Assembly: GCF_011043735.1 (NCBI RefSeq)
Contig: NZ_JAAKGV010000012.1
Location: 124,001-188,000, forward strand
Direction: 5' to 3'
DNA from: Methylobacterium sp. DB0501
GTDB lineage: Bacteria > Pseudomonadota > Alphaproteobacteria > Rhizobiales > Beijerinckiaceae
Length of the DNA: 64,000 nucleotides
The notes beneath the pieces are model-generated. The model made no database searches. It worked only from the letters and a program-made list of their open reading frames with translations, and was not told the origin of the DNA. Shown piece after piece: positions 44,650-60,695 of this stretch (position 1 is its first letter; each line of letters opens with the position of its first letter). A program made the translations under genes and the position numbers.

Positions 44650-47600
44650 ATGGCCGTGACCGAGGATGTCGTCGCGCGGCTCGCCGATGAGGCGGGGATC
44701 GCCGCGGACTACACCGACGCCTTCGGCCAGCGCGTCGAGACCCCGCTCGACGTGCGCCGGGGCCTGCTCGCCGCCCTCGGCCTGCCGGCCGGCACCGAGG
44801 ACGAGGCGCAGGCGAGCCTCGGCCGCATCCGCTCGTTGCGCCACGGCCTGGTGCCGCCGCTGATCCCGGTCGAGGCGCGCCGCGCCGCCCGGGTGCCGGT
44901 GCGGTCGGGCGAGGCCGCCGGCACGGTGAGCTGGCGGATCGTCGACGAGCGCGGCACCGCCCGCGACGGGCGCGTGGCGCTGGCGCTCGAGACCGCCGCG
45001 ATCGAGCTGCCGCCGCTCACCCCCGGCTATCACCGCCTCACGGTGACGCTCGGCGACCGGCGCGCCGAGGCGACGGTGATCGCCGCGCCCCAGCGCTGCT
45101 GGCGCCCGCGGGCGCTCGGCGACGAGGGGGCCCGGGACTGGGGCCTCGCCGCACAGCTCTACGGCCTGCGCTCGAAAGACAATCTCGGCATCGGCACCTA
45201 TGCCGATGCCGGCCGGGCCGCCGCCGATGCCGGCGCGAGGGGCGCGGCCTTCCTGGGCTTGAGCCCGGTCCACGCGCTGTTCCCCACCGACCGGCAGAAG
45301 GTCTCGCCCTACTCGCCCTCGTCACGCCTGTTCCTCGAAACGCTGTTCATCGATCCCACGACGCTGCCCGGCCTTGCCGGCAGCCAGGCCGAGCGTCTGC
45401 TGGCGGAGGCCGCCCCCGAGATCGCGCGCCTGCGCGACGCCTCCCTGGTGGATCATGCCGGAATCTGGCAGGTCCTGAGCCCGGTGCTCGAAGCCCTCTG
45501 GCTGGAATCGCCGGCCCGGGCCGGGCGGGACACCGAATTCCTGACCTTCCGCGCTGCGGGCGGTGAGAACCTGGAAGCCCACGCCACCTTCGAGGCCCTG
45601 GCCGAGCATTTCGCGACGAACGGCGCGAACTGGCTCGGCGACTGGCCAGAAGCCTATCGCCGCAACGGCACGCCGGAGGTCTCAGGCTTCGCCGCCGAGC
45701 ACCAGGAGCGGGTCTCGTATCACGCCTGGCTGCAATTCCTCGCCGACCGGCAGCTCGCCCGCGCCTCCGCGCTGGCGCTCGCCTCGGGCATGCGGCTCGG
45801 CCTCTACCGCGACCTCGCGGTCGGTGCCGATCGCGGCGGCTCGGAGATCTGGTCGCATCCGGAGCGCTTCGCCGCCGGCCTGTCGATCGGCGCACCGCCG
45901 GACATCCTGGCCCCGGGCGGCCAGGATTGGGGCCTGCCGCCCTTCGATCCGCTGGAACTGGAGCGCGACGGCCTCGCGGCGTTCCGGGCCCTCGTCCAGG
46001 CCAACATGCGCCATGCCGGCGCGATCCGCATCGACCACGCCTTCCAGCTCGCCCGGCTGTTCCTGATCCCGGTCGGCCAGGGCGCCAAGGGCGGCGCCTA
46101 CGTGGCGATGCCGTTCGAAGCGATGCTGGCGGTCCTGCGCCTGGAGAGCCACCGGGCGAAGTGCCTCGTCATCGCCGAGGATCTCGGCACCGCGCCGGCC
46201 GGATTCTCCGACGCGCTGATGCAGGCCGGGATCCTGAGCTACCGCATCCTGTCCTTCGAAAGGGCCGACGGCGGGGTGTTCAAGCGCCCGGCCGAGTATC
46301 CGCGCGATGCGCTCTGCGCCATCACCACCCACGACCTGCCGACCTTCGTCGGCTGGTGGCGCGGCGTCGATACCGAGCTGCGCCAGTCGCTCGGCCTCTA
46401 CGATGCCGACCGGGCGGGACCCGAGCGCGACGAGCGGGTACACGAGCGGCGGCGCCTCGCCGAAGCGCTCAACCAGGAGGGTCTGATCCCGACGGCGGAA
46501 GTGCCGGACCAGCCGCCCTTCGAGGCCGCCGTGCGCTTCCTCGCCCGCGCCCCGTCGGTGCTGACGGCCGTGCAGTACGAGGACATCCTCGGGGAGGTGA
46601 GCCAGGCCAACATGCCGGGCGTCACCGAGGGCTACCCGAACTGGCGCCGCAAGCTCGACCGCGACCTCGATGCCATCGCCGCCCCCGGCGGGCCGCTCGC
46701 CAAGCTCGCCGCCTCGCTCTCGGCAGAGGAGCGTGGGCCGCGCTCGGGCGCCGCGCGGCTGGCCTCGCCGCCGCCGCGGGCGACCTACCGGCTGCAGTTC
46801 CACAAGGACTTCACCTTCGACCACGCGACGAGGATCGTCCCCTATCTGGCGAAACTCGGCATCAGCCACGTCTACGCTTCGCCGATCCACAAGGCGCGGC
46901 CGGGCTCGATGCACGGCTACGACATCGTCGACCATCGGGAGATCAATCCGGAACTCGGCGGCGAGGAGGCCTTCATCCGCTTCAGCGACACGCTGAAGGC
47001 CCACGACCTCAAGTTCCTGCTCGACATCGTGCCCAACCACATGGGCGTCGGCGGCGCCGACAATCCGTGGTGGCTCTCGGTGCTCGAATGGGGCGCCCTG
47101 TCGCCGGCGGCCGACGCCTTCGACATCGACTGGGGGCGGCTCGGCGCCCGCAACAAACTGGTCGTGCCGTTCCTCGGCGACCGCTACGGTGAGGCGCTGG
47201 AGAAGGGCGACCTGAAGCTCGCCTTCGACGCGGAGGAGGGCGGCTTCAGCGTCTGGCACTTCGAGCACCGCTTCCCGGTCAACCCGCTGAACTATCCGAT
47301 CATCCTCGACCGGGCGCTCGCGGCCCTGCCGGAAGTGGGCAACGAGGCCTCTGCGGAAGTTCTGTCGATCTCCGAGCGCTTGCGCCGGATGGGCGACGAG
47401 ACCAATTCCGAGCGCATGGCCGCCTTCCCGGAGGAGGCGGAAGGCTTGAAGCGGCGCCTTGCCCACGCGGTCTCGGGCTCGCCCGAGCTGACAGCCGCGA
47501 TCGACCGGGCGGTGACCCTCGTCAACGGCTTCAAGGGCCATCCCGACAGCTTCGGCGCGCTGCACCGCATCCTCGAAGCCCAGGCCTACCGCCTCGCCCA

Positions 47601-49572
47601 TTGGCGGGTCGCGGCGAGCGACATCAACTATCGCCGCTTCTTCGACGTGAACTCGCTGGCCGGCCTCAAGGTCGAGGATCGGCGGGTGTTCGAGGGCGCC
47701 CACGCGATGCTCTTCCGCCAGATCCGCGAGGGGCGGATCGACGGGCTGCGCATCGACCATATCGACGGTCTCGCCGATCCGGCGGGCTATGCCCGCGCGC
47801 TCCAGGCGGCGCTCGGACCGGGCTTCTACATCGTGGTGGAGAAGATCCTGGAGCCCGGCGAGAAGCTCCGGCCGTGGCCGATCGCCGGCACCACCGGTTA
47901 CGACGTGCTCAACCAGATCGACGGGCTGTTCGTCGACCAGGGCAAGCGCGAGGCGGTGGCCAAGCTTTATGCCGGGGCGACCGGCATGGACGAGCCCTAC
48001 GCCTGGCTCCTGCGCAACGTGAAGGGCGAGATCCTGGAGACCAGCTTCGCCAGCGAGCTGGAAGTCCTGACCTCGGATCTGAAGCAGGTGGCGGATGCGG
48101 ACCGGCGCACCCGCGACTTCTCGGTCAATGCGCTGCGCCAGGCCCTGTCCGAGATCGTCGCCCGCTTCCCGGTCTATCGCAGCTACCTGCCCCAGGAGCT
48201 CGACGAGGGCGAGATCGAGGCGGAGGACCTGAAGCTCATCGGCGACACGGTGCGCAAGGCCAAGCGGCGCTCCAGCCTGCCCGACCGCTCGGTGCACGAT
48301 TTCGCCGAACGGGTCCTGCTCGGCCGGCTCGACACCGAGGGGCCGGGCCGTCCCGATCCCGAGGTGGTGCGCCGTTTCCGGCGCCGCTTCCAGCAGCTCA
48401 CCGGCCCGGTCATGGCCAAGAGCCTGGAGGACACCCTGTTCTACCGCTTCGTCGAGCTTCTGGCGCTCAACGAGGTCGGGGGCGATCCGGGAGAGTACGG
48501 GGTCACCGCGGAGCACTTTCACGCGCTCCAGGCCGCCCGCGCCCGCGACTGGCCGAACGCGATGATCACCACGGCCACCCACGACACCAAGCGCGGCGAG
48601 GATGCCCGCACGCGGCTTCTCGCCCTCTCGGAGATGCCGGAGGAATGGGCCGAGGCCTGGGCCCTGTGGAGCCGGCTCGTCGTGCCGCAACTGTCGGAGG
48701 TCGAAGGCGAGGCGGCCCCCGACGCCAACGACCAGTGGATGTTCCTGCAGGCGATCCTCGGTGCCTGGCCGCTGGAGCTGCTGTCCGACTCGCCCGGCCC
48801 GAAGGACGTCGAGGCGTTCCGCGAGCGGCTCGGCGCCTATGCCGAGAAGGCGATGCGCGAGGGCAAGCGCCGGTCGAGCTGGGTCAACGTCGACGAGGCC
48901 TACGAGGGCGCGGTCGCGAAGCTGTTCGATGCCCTGGTGGCGCCGGGCTCGGATTTCCTGCGTGAATTCCGGCCCTTCGCGGAGCGGCTGGCGCGGATCG
49001 GCATGGTGACGGGCCTCGCGCGCTCGGCGCTGAAATGCACCCTGCCGGGCCTGCCCGACATCTACCAGGGCACGGAGTTCTGGGACTTCTCCTTCGTCGA
49101 TCCCGACAACCGCCGTCCGGTCGATTACGCCGAGCGCGAGGCGGCGCTCGGGCAGGAGGTGAGCGTCGAAGACCTGCTGGCCTCCTGGCCGGACGGGCGG
49201 ATCAAGCAGGCGGTGCTCGCCCGGCTGCTCGCCGACCGCGCCGCCTATCCCGGCTTCTACGCCGAGGCCGATTACACCCCGGTCGCGGCGGAAGGGCAGG
49301 GGGCGGAGCACGTCGTCGCCTTCCTGCGTCAGGACGCCTCCGCCGGCTCGGAGGCCGGCGACCTGCTGGTGGCGGTGCCGCGCCGCGTCGCCGCCGAGGG
49401 CGGCCCGTGCCTCGCCGGCGCCTTCGCCGGAACGAGCCTGCCGGTGCCGGAGGGCAGCGTCTGGCGCGACCTGGTGACGGGCGAGGAGGTCCGGTCGGAG
49501 GGCGGGCGGGTGTCGATCGATCGACTCTTCGCGCGCCTCCCCCTGGCCGTTCTGCGTCACTCCGCCAGTTGA
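44650..49572 (+). CDS. Fused 4-alpha-glucanotransferase and malto-oligosyltrehalose synthase (MalQ-TreY)
   Basis: The product has 1640 residues, twice the usual size. Residues 1-690 or so are MalQ (GH77): LYGLRSKDNLGIGTYAD, nucleophile in IRIDHAFQL (~461), acid in VIAEDLG (~510), and THDLPT (~560). From about 709 (ATYRLQFHKDFTFDHATRIVPYL) it is TreY (GH13_26): nucleophile in GLRIDHIDGL (~1035), VEKILEPGEKL (~1062) and TATHDTKRGEDAR (~1311). MalQ makes or lengthens maltodextrins; TreY turns the reducing end into a trehalosyl unit. All catalytic residues look intact. A linker of about 20 residues joins the halves. No frameshift is seen. Confidence 0.96.
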   Translation: MAVTEDVVARLADEAGIAADYTDAFGQRVETPLDVRRGLLAALGLPAGTEDEAQASLGRIRSLRHGLVPPLIPVEARRAARVPVRSGEAAGTVSWRIVDERGTARDGRVALALETAAIELPPLTPGYHRLTVTLGDRRAEATVIAAPQRCWRPRALGDEGARDWGLAAQLYGLRSKDNLGIGTYADAGRAAADAGARGAAFLGLSPVHALFPTDRQKVSPYSPSSRLFLETLFIDPTTLPGLAGSQAERLLAEAAPEIARLRDASLVDHAGIWQVLSPVLEALWLESPARAGRDTEFLTFRAAGGENLEAHATFEALAEHFATNGANWLGDWPEAYRRNGTPEVSGFAAEHQERVSYHAWLQFLADRQLARASALALASGMRLGLYRDLAVGADRGGSEIWSHPERFAAGLSIGAPPDILAPGGQDWGLPPFDPLELERDGLAAFRALVQANMRHAGAIRIDHAFQLARLFLIPVGQGAKGGAYVAMPFEAMLAVLRLESHRAKCLVIAEDLGTAPAGFSDALMQAGILSYRILSFERADGGVFKRPAEYPRDALCAITTHDLPTFVGWWRGVDTELRQSLGLYDADRAGPERDERVHERRRLAEALNQEGLIPTAEVPDQPPFEAAVRFLARAPSVLTAVQYEDILGEVSQANMPGVTEGYPNWRRKLDRDLDAIAAPGGPLAKLAASLSAEERGPRSGAARLASPPPRATYRLQFHKDFTFDHATRIVPYLAKLGISHVYASPIHKARPGSMHGYDIVDHREINPELGGEEAFIRFSDTLKAHDLKFLLDIVPNHMGVGGADNPWWLSVLEWGALSPAADAFDIDWGRLGARNKLVVPFLGDRYGEALEKGDLKLAFDAEEGGFSVWHFEHRFPVNPLNYPIILDRALAALPEVGNEASAEVLSISERLRRMGDETNSERMAAFPEEAEGLKRRLAHAVSGSPELTAAIDRAVTLVNGFKGHPDSFGALHRILEAQAYRLAHWRVAASDINYRRFFDVNSLAGLKVEDRRVFEGAHAMLFRQIREGRIDGLRIDHIDGLADPAGYARALQAALGPGFYIVVEKILEPGEKLRPWPIAGTTGYDVLNQIDGLFVDQGKREAVAKLYAGATGMDEPYAWLLRNVKGEILETSFASELEVLTSDLKQVADADRRTRDFSVNALRQALSEIVARFPVYRSYLPQELDEGEIEAEDLKLIGDTVRKAKRRSSLPDRSVHDFAERVLLGRLDTEGPGRPDPEVVRRFRRRFQQLTGPVMAKSLEDTLFYRFVELLALNEVGGDPGEYGVTAEHFHALQAARARDWPNAMITTATHDTKRGEDARTRLLALSEMPEEWAEAWALWSRLVVPQLSEVEGEAAPDANDQWMFLQAILGAWPLELLSDSPGPKDVEAFRERLGAYAEKAMREGKRRSSWVNVDEAYEGAVAKLFDALVAPGSDFLREFRPFAERLARIGMVTGLARSALKCTLPGLPDIYQGTEFWDFSFVDPDNRRPVDYAEREAALGQEVSVEDLLASWPDGRIKQAVLARLLADRAAYPGFYAEADYTPVAAEGQGAEHVVAFLRQDASAGSEAGDLLVAVPRRVAAEGGPCLAGAFAGTSLPVPEGSVWRDLVTGEEVRSEGGRVSIDRLFARLPLAVLRHSAS

Positions 49573-49578
49573 GACCCC

Positions 49579-49603
49579 GGCGCGGGGCTCCCCGCCCCGC
49601 GCC
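49579..49603 (+). other. Intra-cluster hairpin between malQ-treY and glgE
   Basis: GGCGCGGGG (49579-49587) and CCCCGCGCC (49595-49603) form a perfect 9-bp stem with a 7-base loop, 6 bases after the stop of malQ-treY. No U-tract. Confidence 0.5.
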
Positions 49604-49637
49604 CGTTGGACGAGAAAGAGCAGGCAGGACCGGGCCG

Positions 49638-53045
<3,408 letters not shown>

Positions 53046-53058
53046 CCGGTAGCGTCCC

Positions 53059-53084
53059 GGCGCGGACGGGCGACCGTCCGCGCC
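53059..53084 (+). other. Intra-cluster hairpin with GNRA loop between glgE and treS-mak
   Basis: GGCGCGGACGG (53059-53069) and CCGTCCGCGCC (53074-53084) form a perfect 11-bp stem closed by GCGA, 13 bases after the glgE stop. It could attenuate transcription or protect upstream mRNA. The treS start is 110 bases further on. Confidence 0.55.
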
Positions 53085-53193
53085 CTCAGGCATCCGAACT
53101 CTCCCCGGCGCCCCGCGTTGAGCCCAGGCATGGCGACAGCCACAACAGCCATCAGCCCGGCGCCACGACCCGATCGAATGAGGCTTTGACGCG

Positions 53194-56457
<3,264 letters not shown>

Positions 56458-56460
56458 CCC

Positions 56461-58995
56461 ATGGACGACGAGACCCGCGCCCGGAAGCCGGCCGCTCGCC
56501 GGCACCAGACCGACCGCAGCCTTGAGACGCCCGTGACCGAGAGCCCCAAAGACACCGGCAAGACGAAAGGCAAGGCCGCGAAGGTGGACAAGTCCAAGGT
56601 CAAGGCCGTTCTTGTGCAGCCGGTCACGGCCGGTACGACGGGAACGGACAAGAAGTCGGACAAGAAGGCCAAGGACAAGGGACTGGGACAAGCGAAGCCG
56701 AAGGGGCTCGTCTCCCTGCGCATCGCCGCCATGCAGGCGGCGGCCTCGCCGAAGGTGTCCGGCCCGGTGCCGTCCCGTCCGGCCCGGCCACCGGTGCCGG
56801 GCCGCGCCTACGCGGTCCATCCCGACGCCGTCGAGGCATTCATGCGCGCCGAGCACGGCGATCCCTTCGCGGTGCTGGGGCCGCACGAGGTCGGCGAGGG
56901 CCAGTGGGAGGTCCGGGCGGTGCTGCCGGAGGCCCGCGCCGCCACGGTGGTGGTCGGCGATACCCGCGTGCCGATGGAGCGGCGCCACCCGGCCGGCTTC
57001 TTCGTCGCGAGCTTCCCGCATCCGCAGCGCCCCGATTACCGCATCGCGGTCGAGGGCTGGGACAACACCGAGCGCACCCGGCGGGACCCTTACGAGTACG
57101 GCGCGACTTTGAACCAGCAGGAGATCGGCATGCTGCGCGACGTCGGCAACGACGCCGTGCACCGGGTTCTCGGCGCCCACGCGGTCGAGATCGGCGGCAC
57201 GCCGGGCTTTCGCTTCGCGGTCTGGGCGCCGAATGCCCGCCGGGTCTCGGTGGTCGGCGACTTCAACGACTGGGACGGCCGGCGCCACCCGATGCGGCTC
57301 TGGCTGGATGGCGGCGTCTGGGAGCTGTTCATCCCCGAGCTGAAGAAGGGCGGCCACTACAAGTTCGAGATCCGCGGGCCCGACGGCGCGCTCCTGCCGC
57401 TCAAGGCCGACCCGGTCGCCTTCGCGGCGCAGCAGCCGCCCGAGACCGCCTCGCGCCTCGAAGGCCTGCCGTCACCGGTCTGGCGTGATGGCGCCTGGAT
57501 GCAGAGCCGCAACGCCCTCGACCACCGCCACGGTCCGATCTCGATCTACGAGGTCCATCTCGGCTCGTGGGCGCGGGTGCCGGGGGAGGGCAACCGCTAC
57601 CTCACCTACCGCGAGCTGGCAGAGCGCCTGATTCCTTATGCCAAGGAGATGGGCTTCACCCATATCGAGTTGCTGCCGATCACCGAGCATCCGTTCGACG
57701 GGTCCTGGGGCTACCAGCCGGTCTCGCTCTACGCACCGACCAGCCGATTCGGCTCGCCCGAGGATTTTTCGGAGTTCGTCAACGCGGCGCACGAGGCCGG
57801 CATCGGCATCCTGCTCGACTGGGTGCCGGGCCATTTCCCTCTCGACGCCCACGGCTTGGGCCAGTTCGACGGCACGCATCTCTACGAGCATGCCGACCCG
57901 CGCCAAGGCTTCCACCAGGATTGGGGCACCTACATCTACAATTTCGGGCGCACCGAGGTCTCGGCCTTCCTGGCCTCGAACGCCCGGTTTTGGCTCGAGC
58001 ATTACCACCTCGACGGATTGCGGGTCGATGCGGTGGCCTCGATGCTCTACCTCGACTATTCGCGCCGGGCGGGCGAGTGGATCCCGAACCAGTACGGCGG
58101 CAACGAGAACCTGGAAGCGATCGACTTCCTGCGCAAGACCAACGAGGCGACCTACTCCCACGCCCCCGGCACGATGACGGTGGCGGAGGAATCGACCTCC
58201 TGGCCCGGCGTCTCGCACCCGACCTATACCGGCGGCCTCGGCTTCGGCTTCAAGTGGAACATGGGGTGGATGCACGACACCCTGCGCTTCATCTCGAAGG
58301 AGCCGGTGCATCGCCGCTACCATCACCATGACCTGACCTTCGGGCTGCTCTACGCCTTCTCCGAAAACTTCATCCTGCCGCTGTCCCACGACGAGGTGGT
58401 GCACGGGAAGGGTTCGCTGCTCGGCAAGATGCCGGGCGACCGCTGGCAGAAATTCGCGAATCTGCGCGCCTATTTCGGCTTCATGTGGGGGCATCCCGGC
58501 AAGAAGCTGCTGTTCATGGGCGGCGAGTTCGGCCAGGAGAAGGAGTGGAACCACAACCAGAGCCTGGACTGGCACCTGCTGGACGATCCGTTCCACGCCG
58601 GCCTCAAGGCCCTGGTACGCGACCTCAACCACCTCTACGCCGCGACCCCGGCTCTTCACGAGCGTGATACCGAGGCTGCCGGCTTCCAGTGGCTGGTTTC
58701 GGACGATGCCGAGAACAACGTCATCGCCTGGGCCCGCAAGGGCCGCAAGCCCGGTGAGATCGCCATCGTGGTGTCGAACTTCACCCCCGTGGTACGCCAC
58801 GGCTACCGCATCGGCGTGCCGATGGCCGGCCATTACCGCGAGGCGTTCAACTCGGATGCGGAAGGGTATGGCGGCAGCAATGTCGGCAATTACGGCGGGG
58901 TCGACGCGGTGGCGGAGGCCTCGCATGGGCAGGACCACTCGCTGACCCTGTCGCTGCCGCCGCTCGCGACGCTGATCCTGGTGCGGCAGGACTGA
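56461..58995 (+). CDS. glgB: 1,4-alpha-glucan branching enzyme with Lys-rich N-terminal tail
   Basis: The product has 844 residues, about 100 more than usual. Residues 1-110 are a low-complexity Lys/Asp/Pro tail (KSDKKAKDKG). Then come two N-terminal beta domains (GRVHPDAVEAFM-like HPDAVEAFMRAEHGDPFAVLG, CBM48) and the GH13 barrel: nucleophile in GLRVDAVASML (~522), acid in VAEESTSWPG (~576) and LSHDEVVHGKG (~643). It adds alpha-1,6 branches to glucan, including GlgE product. It starts 3 bases after treS-mak and ends the cluster. A shorter start cannot be excluded, as the tail is in frame with several ATG codons. Confidence 0.95.
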   Translation: MDDETRARKPAARRHQTDRSLETPVTESPKDTGKTKGKAAKVDKSKVKAVLVQPVTAGTTGTDKKSDKKAKDKGLGQAKPKGLVSLRIAAMQAAASPKVSGPVPSRPARPPVPGRAYAVHPDAVEAFMRAEHGDPFAVLGPHEVGEGQWEVRAVLPEARAATVVVGDTRVPMERRHPAGFFVASFPHPQRPDYRIAVEGWDNTERTRRDPYEYGATLNQQEIGMLRDVGNDAVHRVLGAHAVEIGGTPGFRFAVWAPNARRVSVVGDFNDWDGRRHPMRLWLDGGVWELFIPELKKGGHYKFEIRGPDGALLPLKADPVAFAAQQPPETASRLEGLPSPVWRDGAWMQSRNALDHRHGPISIYEVHLGSWARVPGEGNRYLTYRELAERLIPYAKEMGFTHIELLPITEHPFDGSWGYQPVSLYAPTSRFGSPEDFSEFVNAAHEAGIGILLDWVPGHFPLDAHGLGQFDGTHLYEHADPRQGFHQDWGTYIYNFGRTEVSAFLASNARFWLEHYHLDGLRVDAVASMLYLDYSRRAGEWIPNQYGGNENLEAIDFLRKTNEATYSHAPGTMTVAEESTSWPGVSHPTYTGGLGFGFKWNMGWMHDTLRFISKEPVHRRYHHHDLTFGLLYAFSENFILPLSHDEVVHGKGSLLGKMPGDRWQKFANLRAYFGFMWGHPGKKLLFMGGEFGQEKEWNHNQSLDWHLLDDPFHAGLKALVRDLNHLYAATPALHERDTEAAGFQWLVSDDAENNVIAWARKGRKPGEIAIVVSNFTPVVRHGYRIGVPMAGHYREAFNSDAEGYGGSNVGNYGGVDAVAEASHGQDHSLTLSLPPLATLILVRQD

Positions 58996-59008
58996 TCCCT
59001 GATCTGAC

Positions 59009-59034
59009 CGGCGCGGCTCGAAAACGCCGCGCCG
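59009..59034 (+). terminator. Hairpin after glgB, end of the glucan/trehalose cluster
   Basis: CGGCGCGGC (59009-59017) and GCCGCGCCG (59026-59034) form a perfect 9-bp stem with an 8-base loop containing AAAA, 13 bases after the glgB stop. Confidence 0.55.
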
Positions 59035-59059
59035 CCTCCGGCGTCGCTAGCCTCACGCC

Positions 59060-59656
59060 ATGAATGTCACCGAAGATACGGTTCCCTCGGACGGTGGCAT
59101 GAACCCAGTGAAGCGGCGAATGAACCCCTGGACCATTGCCGCGCTGGTCTTCGGGCTCCTCTTCGGCGCAACGTATCTACGATATGCGCTGTGGCCGGCG
59201 ATCGAGGTCGTGGTTCCGTTGCTGATAGGTGGTGCGCGAGTGCACGTGCAGGGCTGGGCCGGCCTCCTGGACGATGGCCCCGAAATCCTCGTCATCGAAA
59301 CATCAACGGGAAGTCTTGAGGCTGATCTCGGAATCGATTGGGGGGTCGGTCCAAGAGTGCTCCTCTACAGAACACCACAGAATCGGCTCGGCATTCTGCG
59401 GGACGGTGCAACATTCGAGGCCGTCGCGAACGTGAGCAAGGCTTCCGGCCCGGTCTTCGAGCCGACACAGGATCTGGACAGTGAAGGGTGGACCTATCTG
59501 GGGGCGATCGTTCTAAAACACATCGACGGCCCTCGGTTCGTCCCTCCGAGCGAACTCGAGGAGTGCTACGCGCCGCTGGGCGCGCGATCGAGCCCTATTC
59601 GAAAAAAGTTTCAAGTCCAACGGGACTGTGCTGGTACGCGACCAAGCGCCCGGTAA
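59060..59656 (+). CDS. Uncharacterised single-pass membrane protein, lower GC than neighbours
   Basis: The product has 198 residues. One membrane helix (PWTIAALVFGLLFGATYLRYALW, read in parts, about 22-45) is followed by a soluble domain with alternating hydrophobic residues (EILVIETSTG, RVLLYRTPQNRLGILRDG, WTYLGAIVLKHID). I recognise no family. Codons ending in A or T are much commoner than in the flanking genes, and the stop is TAA, suggesting transfer or relaxed selection. It starts at ATG 59060, 64 bases after glgB. The presence of a helix and a coherent frame supports coding. Confidence 0.6.
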   Translation: MNVTEDTVPSDGGMNPVKRRMNPWTIAALVFGLLFGATYLRYALWPAIEVVVPLLIGGARVHVQGWAGLLDDGPEILVIETSTGSLEADLGIDWGVGPRVLLYRTPQNRLGILRDGATFEAVANVSKASGPVFEPTQDLDSEGWTYLGAIVLKHIDGPRFVPPSELEECYAPLGARSSPIRKKFQVQRDCAGTRPSAR

Positions 59657-59759
59657 CATTTCGATAAATTAAGTCTGCGCGGCCCATCTTGGATATTCGG
59701 CACAGAACCGCTTAACCGAGAAATCCGAAGCCGCTTCGGCCCCCCACCCCCGATCTGCT

Positions 59760-60617
59760 ATGAACCATCGAGCGATCGGCGAAAGGGTCAGTCATCCCAT
59801 GTTGACGGCGTTGTCCAAGCAGTTGATGCCGCCATGGATGCAATCCATGGCCCGGCGAGCCAAGTTGGAGCGCTCGCTGAAGACCTTCGAGCGGCGGGTG
59901 GCGACGCACCGATTCGGCGGCGTCGAGCTCAGGGTCAGCCTCTGCGATCCGGTCGGAGAGGAATGGTACGACCATGACTCCGGCAACCTCGCCGAGATCA
60001 TGTTCTTCAAGGAGAGCGGGGCGCTCAAGGACGGCGTGGTCGTGTTCGACCTCGGCGCGCACCAGGCCGTGGTGGCGCTCCAGCTCGCCACCCATGTCGG
60101 CCCCGCGGGCCGGGTCGTTGCCCTGGAAGCCAACGCGCACAATGCCCGGGTCGCCAACGAGAACGTCGCCCTCAACGGCGCCCGCAACCTGACCATCCTG
60201 CACGCCGCCGCGGCGAGCCGGGACGGCATCCTCGAATTCAACGAGAGCCTGAACGGCCAGGTCGACGGCGGCGCCGGCACCCACGGCAAGGTCCAGGTGG
60301 CGTGCCGCTCGATCGACAGCCTCGTGAAGGAATTCGGCACGCCGGACATCGTCTACGTCGATGTCGAGGGCTTCGAATGCGCGGTGCTGGACGGAGCAGG
60401 CGCGTCCCGCGACCGGATCCCGAACTGGTTCGTCGAGGTGCATGGCGGGGCCGGCCTCGAAAAATTCGGCGGCTCGGTCGACCGGCTCCTCGGCTACTTC
60501 CCGGCCGACCGGTTCAAGCGCCATTTCTGCCGCTCGGACGAGGGGCCGTTCGTTCCCTTGAGCGAGACCGGCTCCCTCGAAGGCACGCGCTGGTTCTTCA
60601 TCGCGACGCGGATCTGA
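59760..60617 (+). CDS. FkbM-family methyltransferase
   Basis: The product has 285 residues. The SAM-binding motif I, VVFDLGAHQAVVALQLA, is near residue 100, the acidic strand RVVALEANAHNARVA follows, and DIVYVDVEGFECAVLDGAG (~200) is the FkbM hallmark. Family members O-methylate sugars, lipids or peptides. The N-terminal 50 residues are basic and helical. The gene order (orphan protein, methyltransferase, aminotransferase) does not reveal a substrate. Confidence 0.92.
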   Translation: MNHRAIGERVSHPMLTALSKQLMPPWMQSMARRAKLERSLKTFERRVATHRFGGVELRVSLCDPVGEEWYDHDSGNLAEIMFFKESGALKDGVVVFDLGAHQAVVALQLATHVGPAGRVVALEANAHNARVANENVALNGARNLTILHAAAASRDGILEFNESLNGQVDGGAGTHGKVQVACRSIDSLVKEFGTPDIVYVDVEGFECAVLDGAGASRDRIPNWFVEVHGGAGLEKFGGSVDRLLGYFPADRFKRHFCRSDEGPFVPLSETGSLEGTRWFFIATRI

Positions 60618-60695
60618 CCTTCCAACGCTCCGGCTTGCGCCGGGGCGACGCTCTTGCAATGCCTGGGGCTCCCCGTCACGTTCGGTGAGACTCGC

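Noticed and set aside
45682..49560. 1292-residue open frame on the minus strand
   Set aside because: Antisense shadow of malQ-treY with no recognisable domain and the same composition artefact.
49035..49637. Upstream extension of the glgE frame
   Set aside because: Overlaps the TreY coding region by more than 500 bases in another frame; the conserved part begins after ATG 49638.
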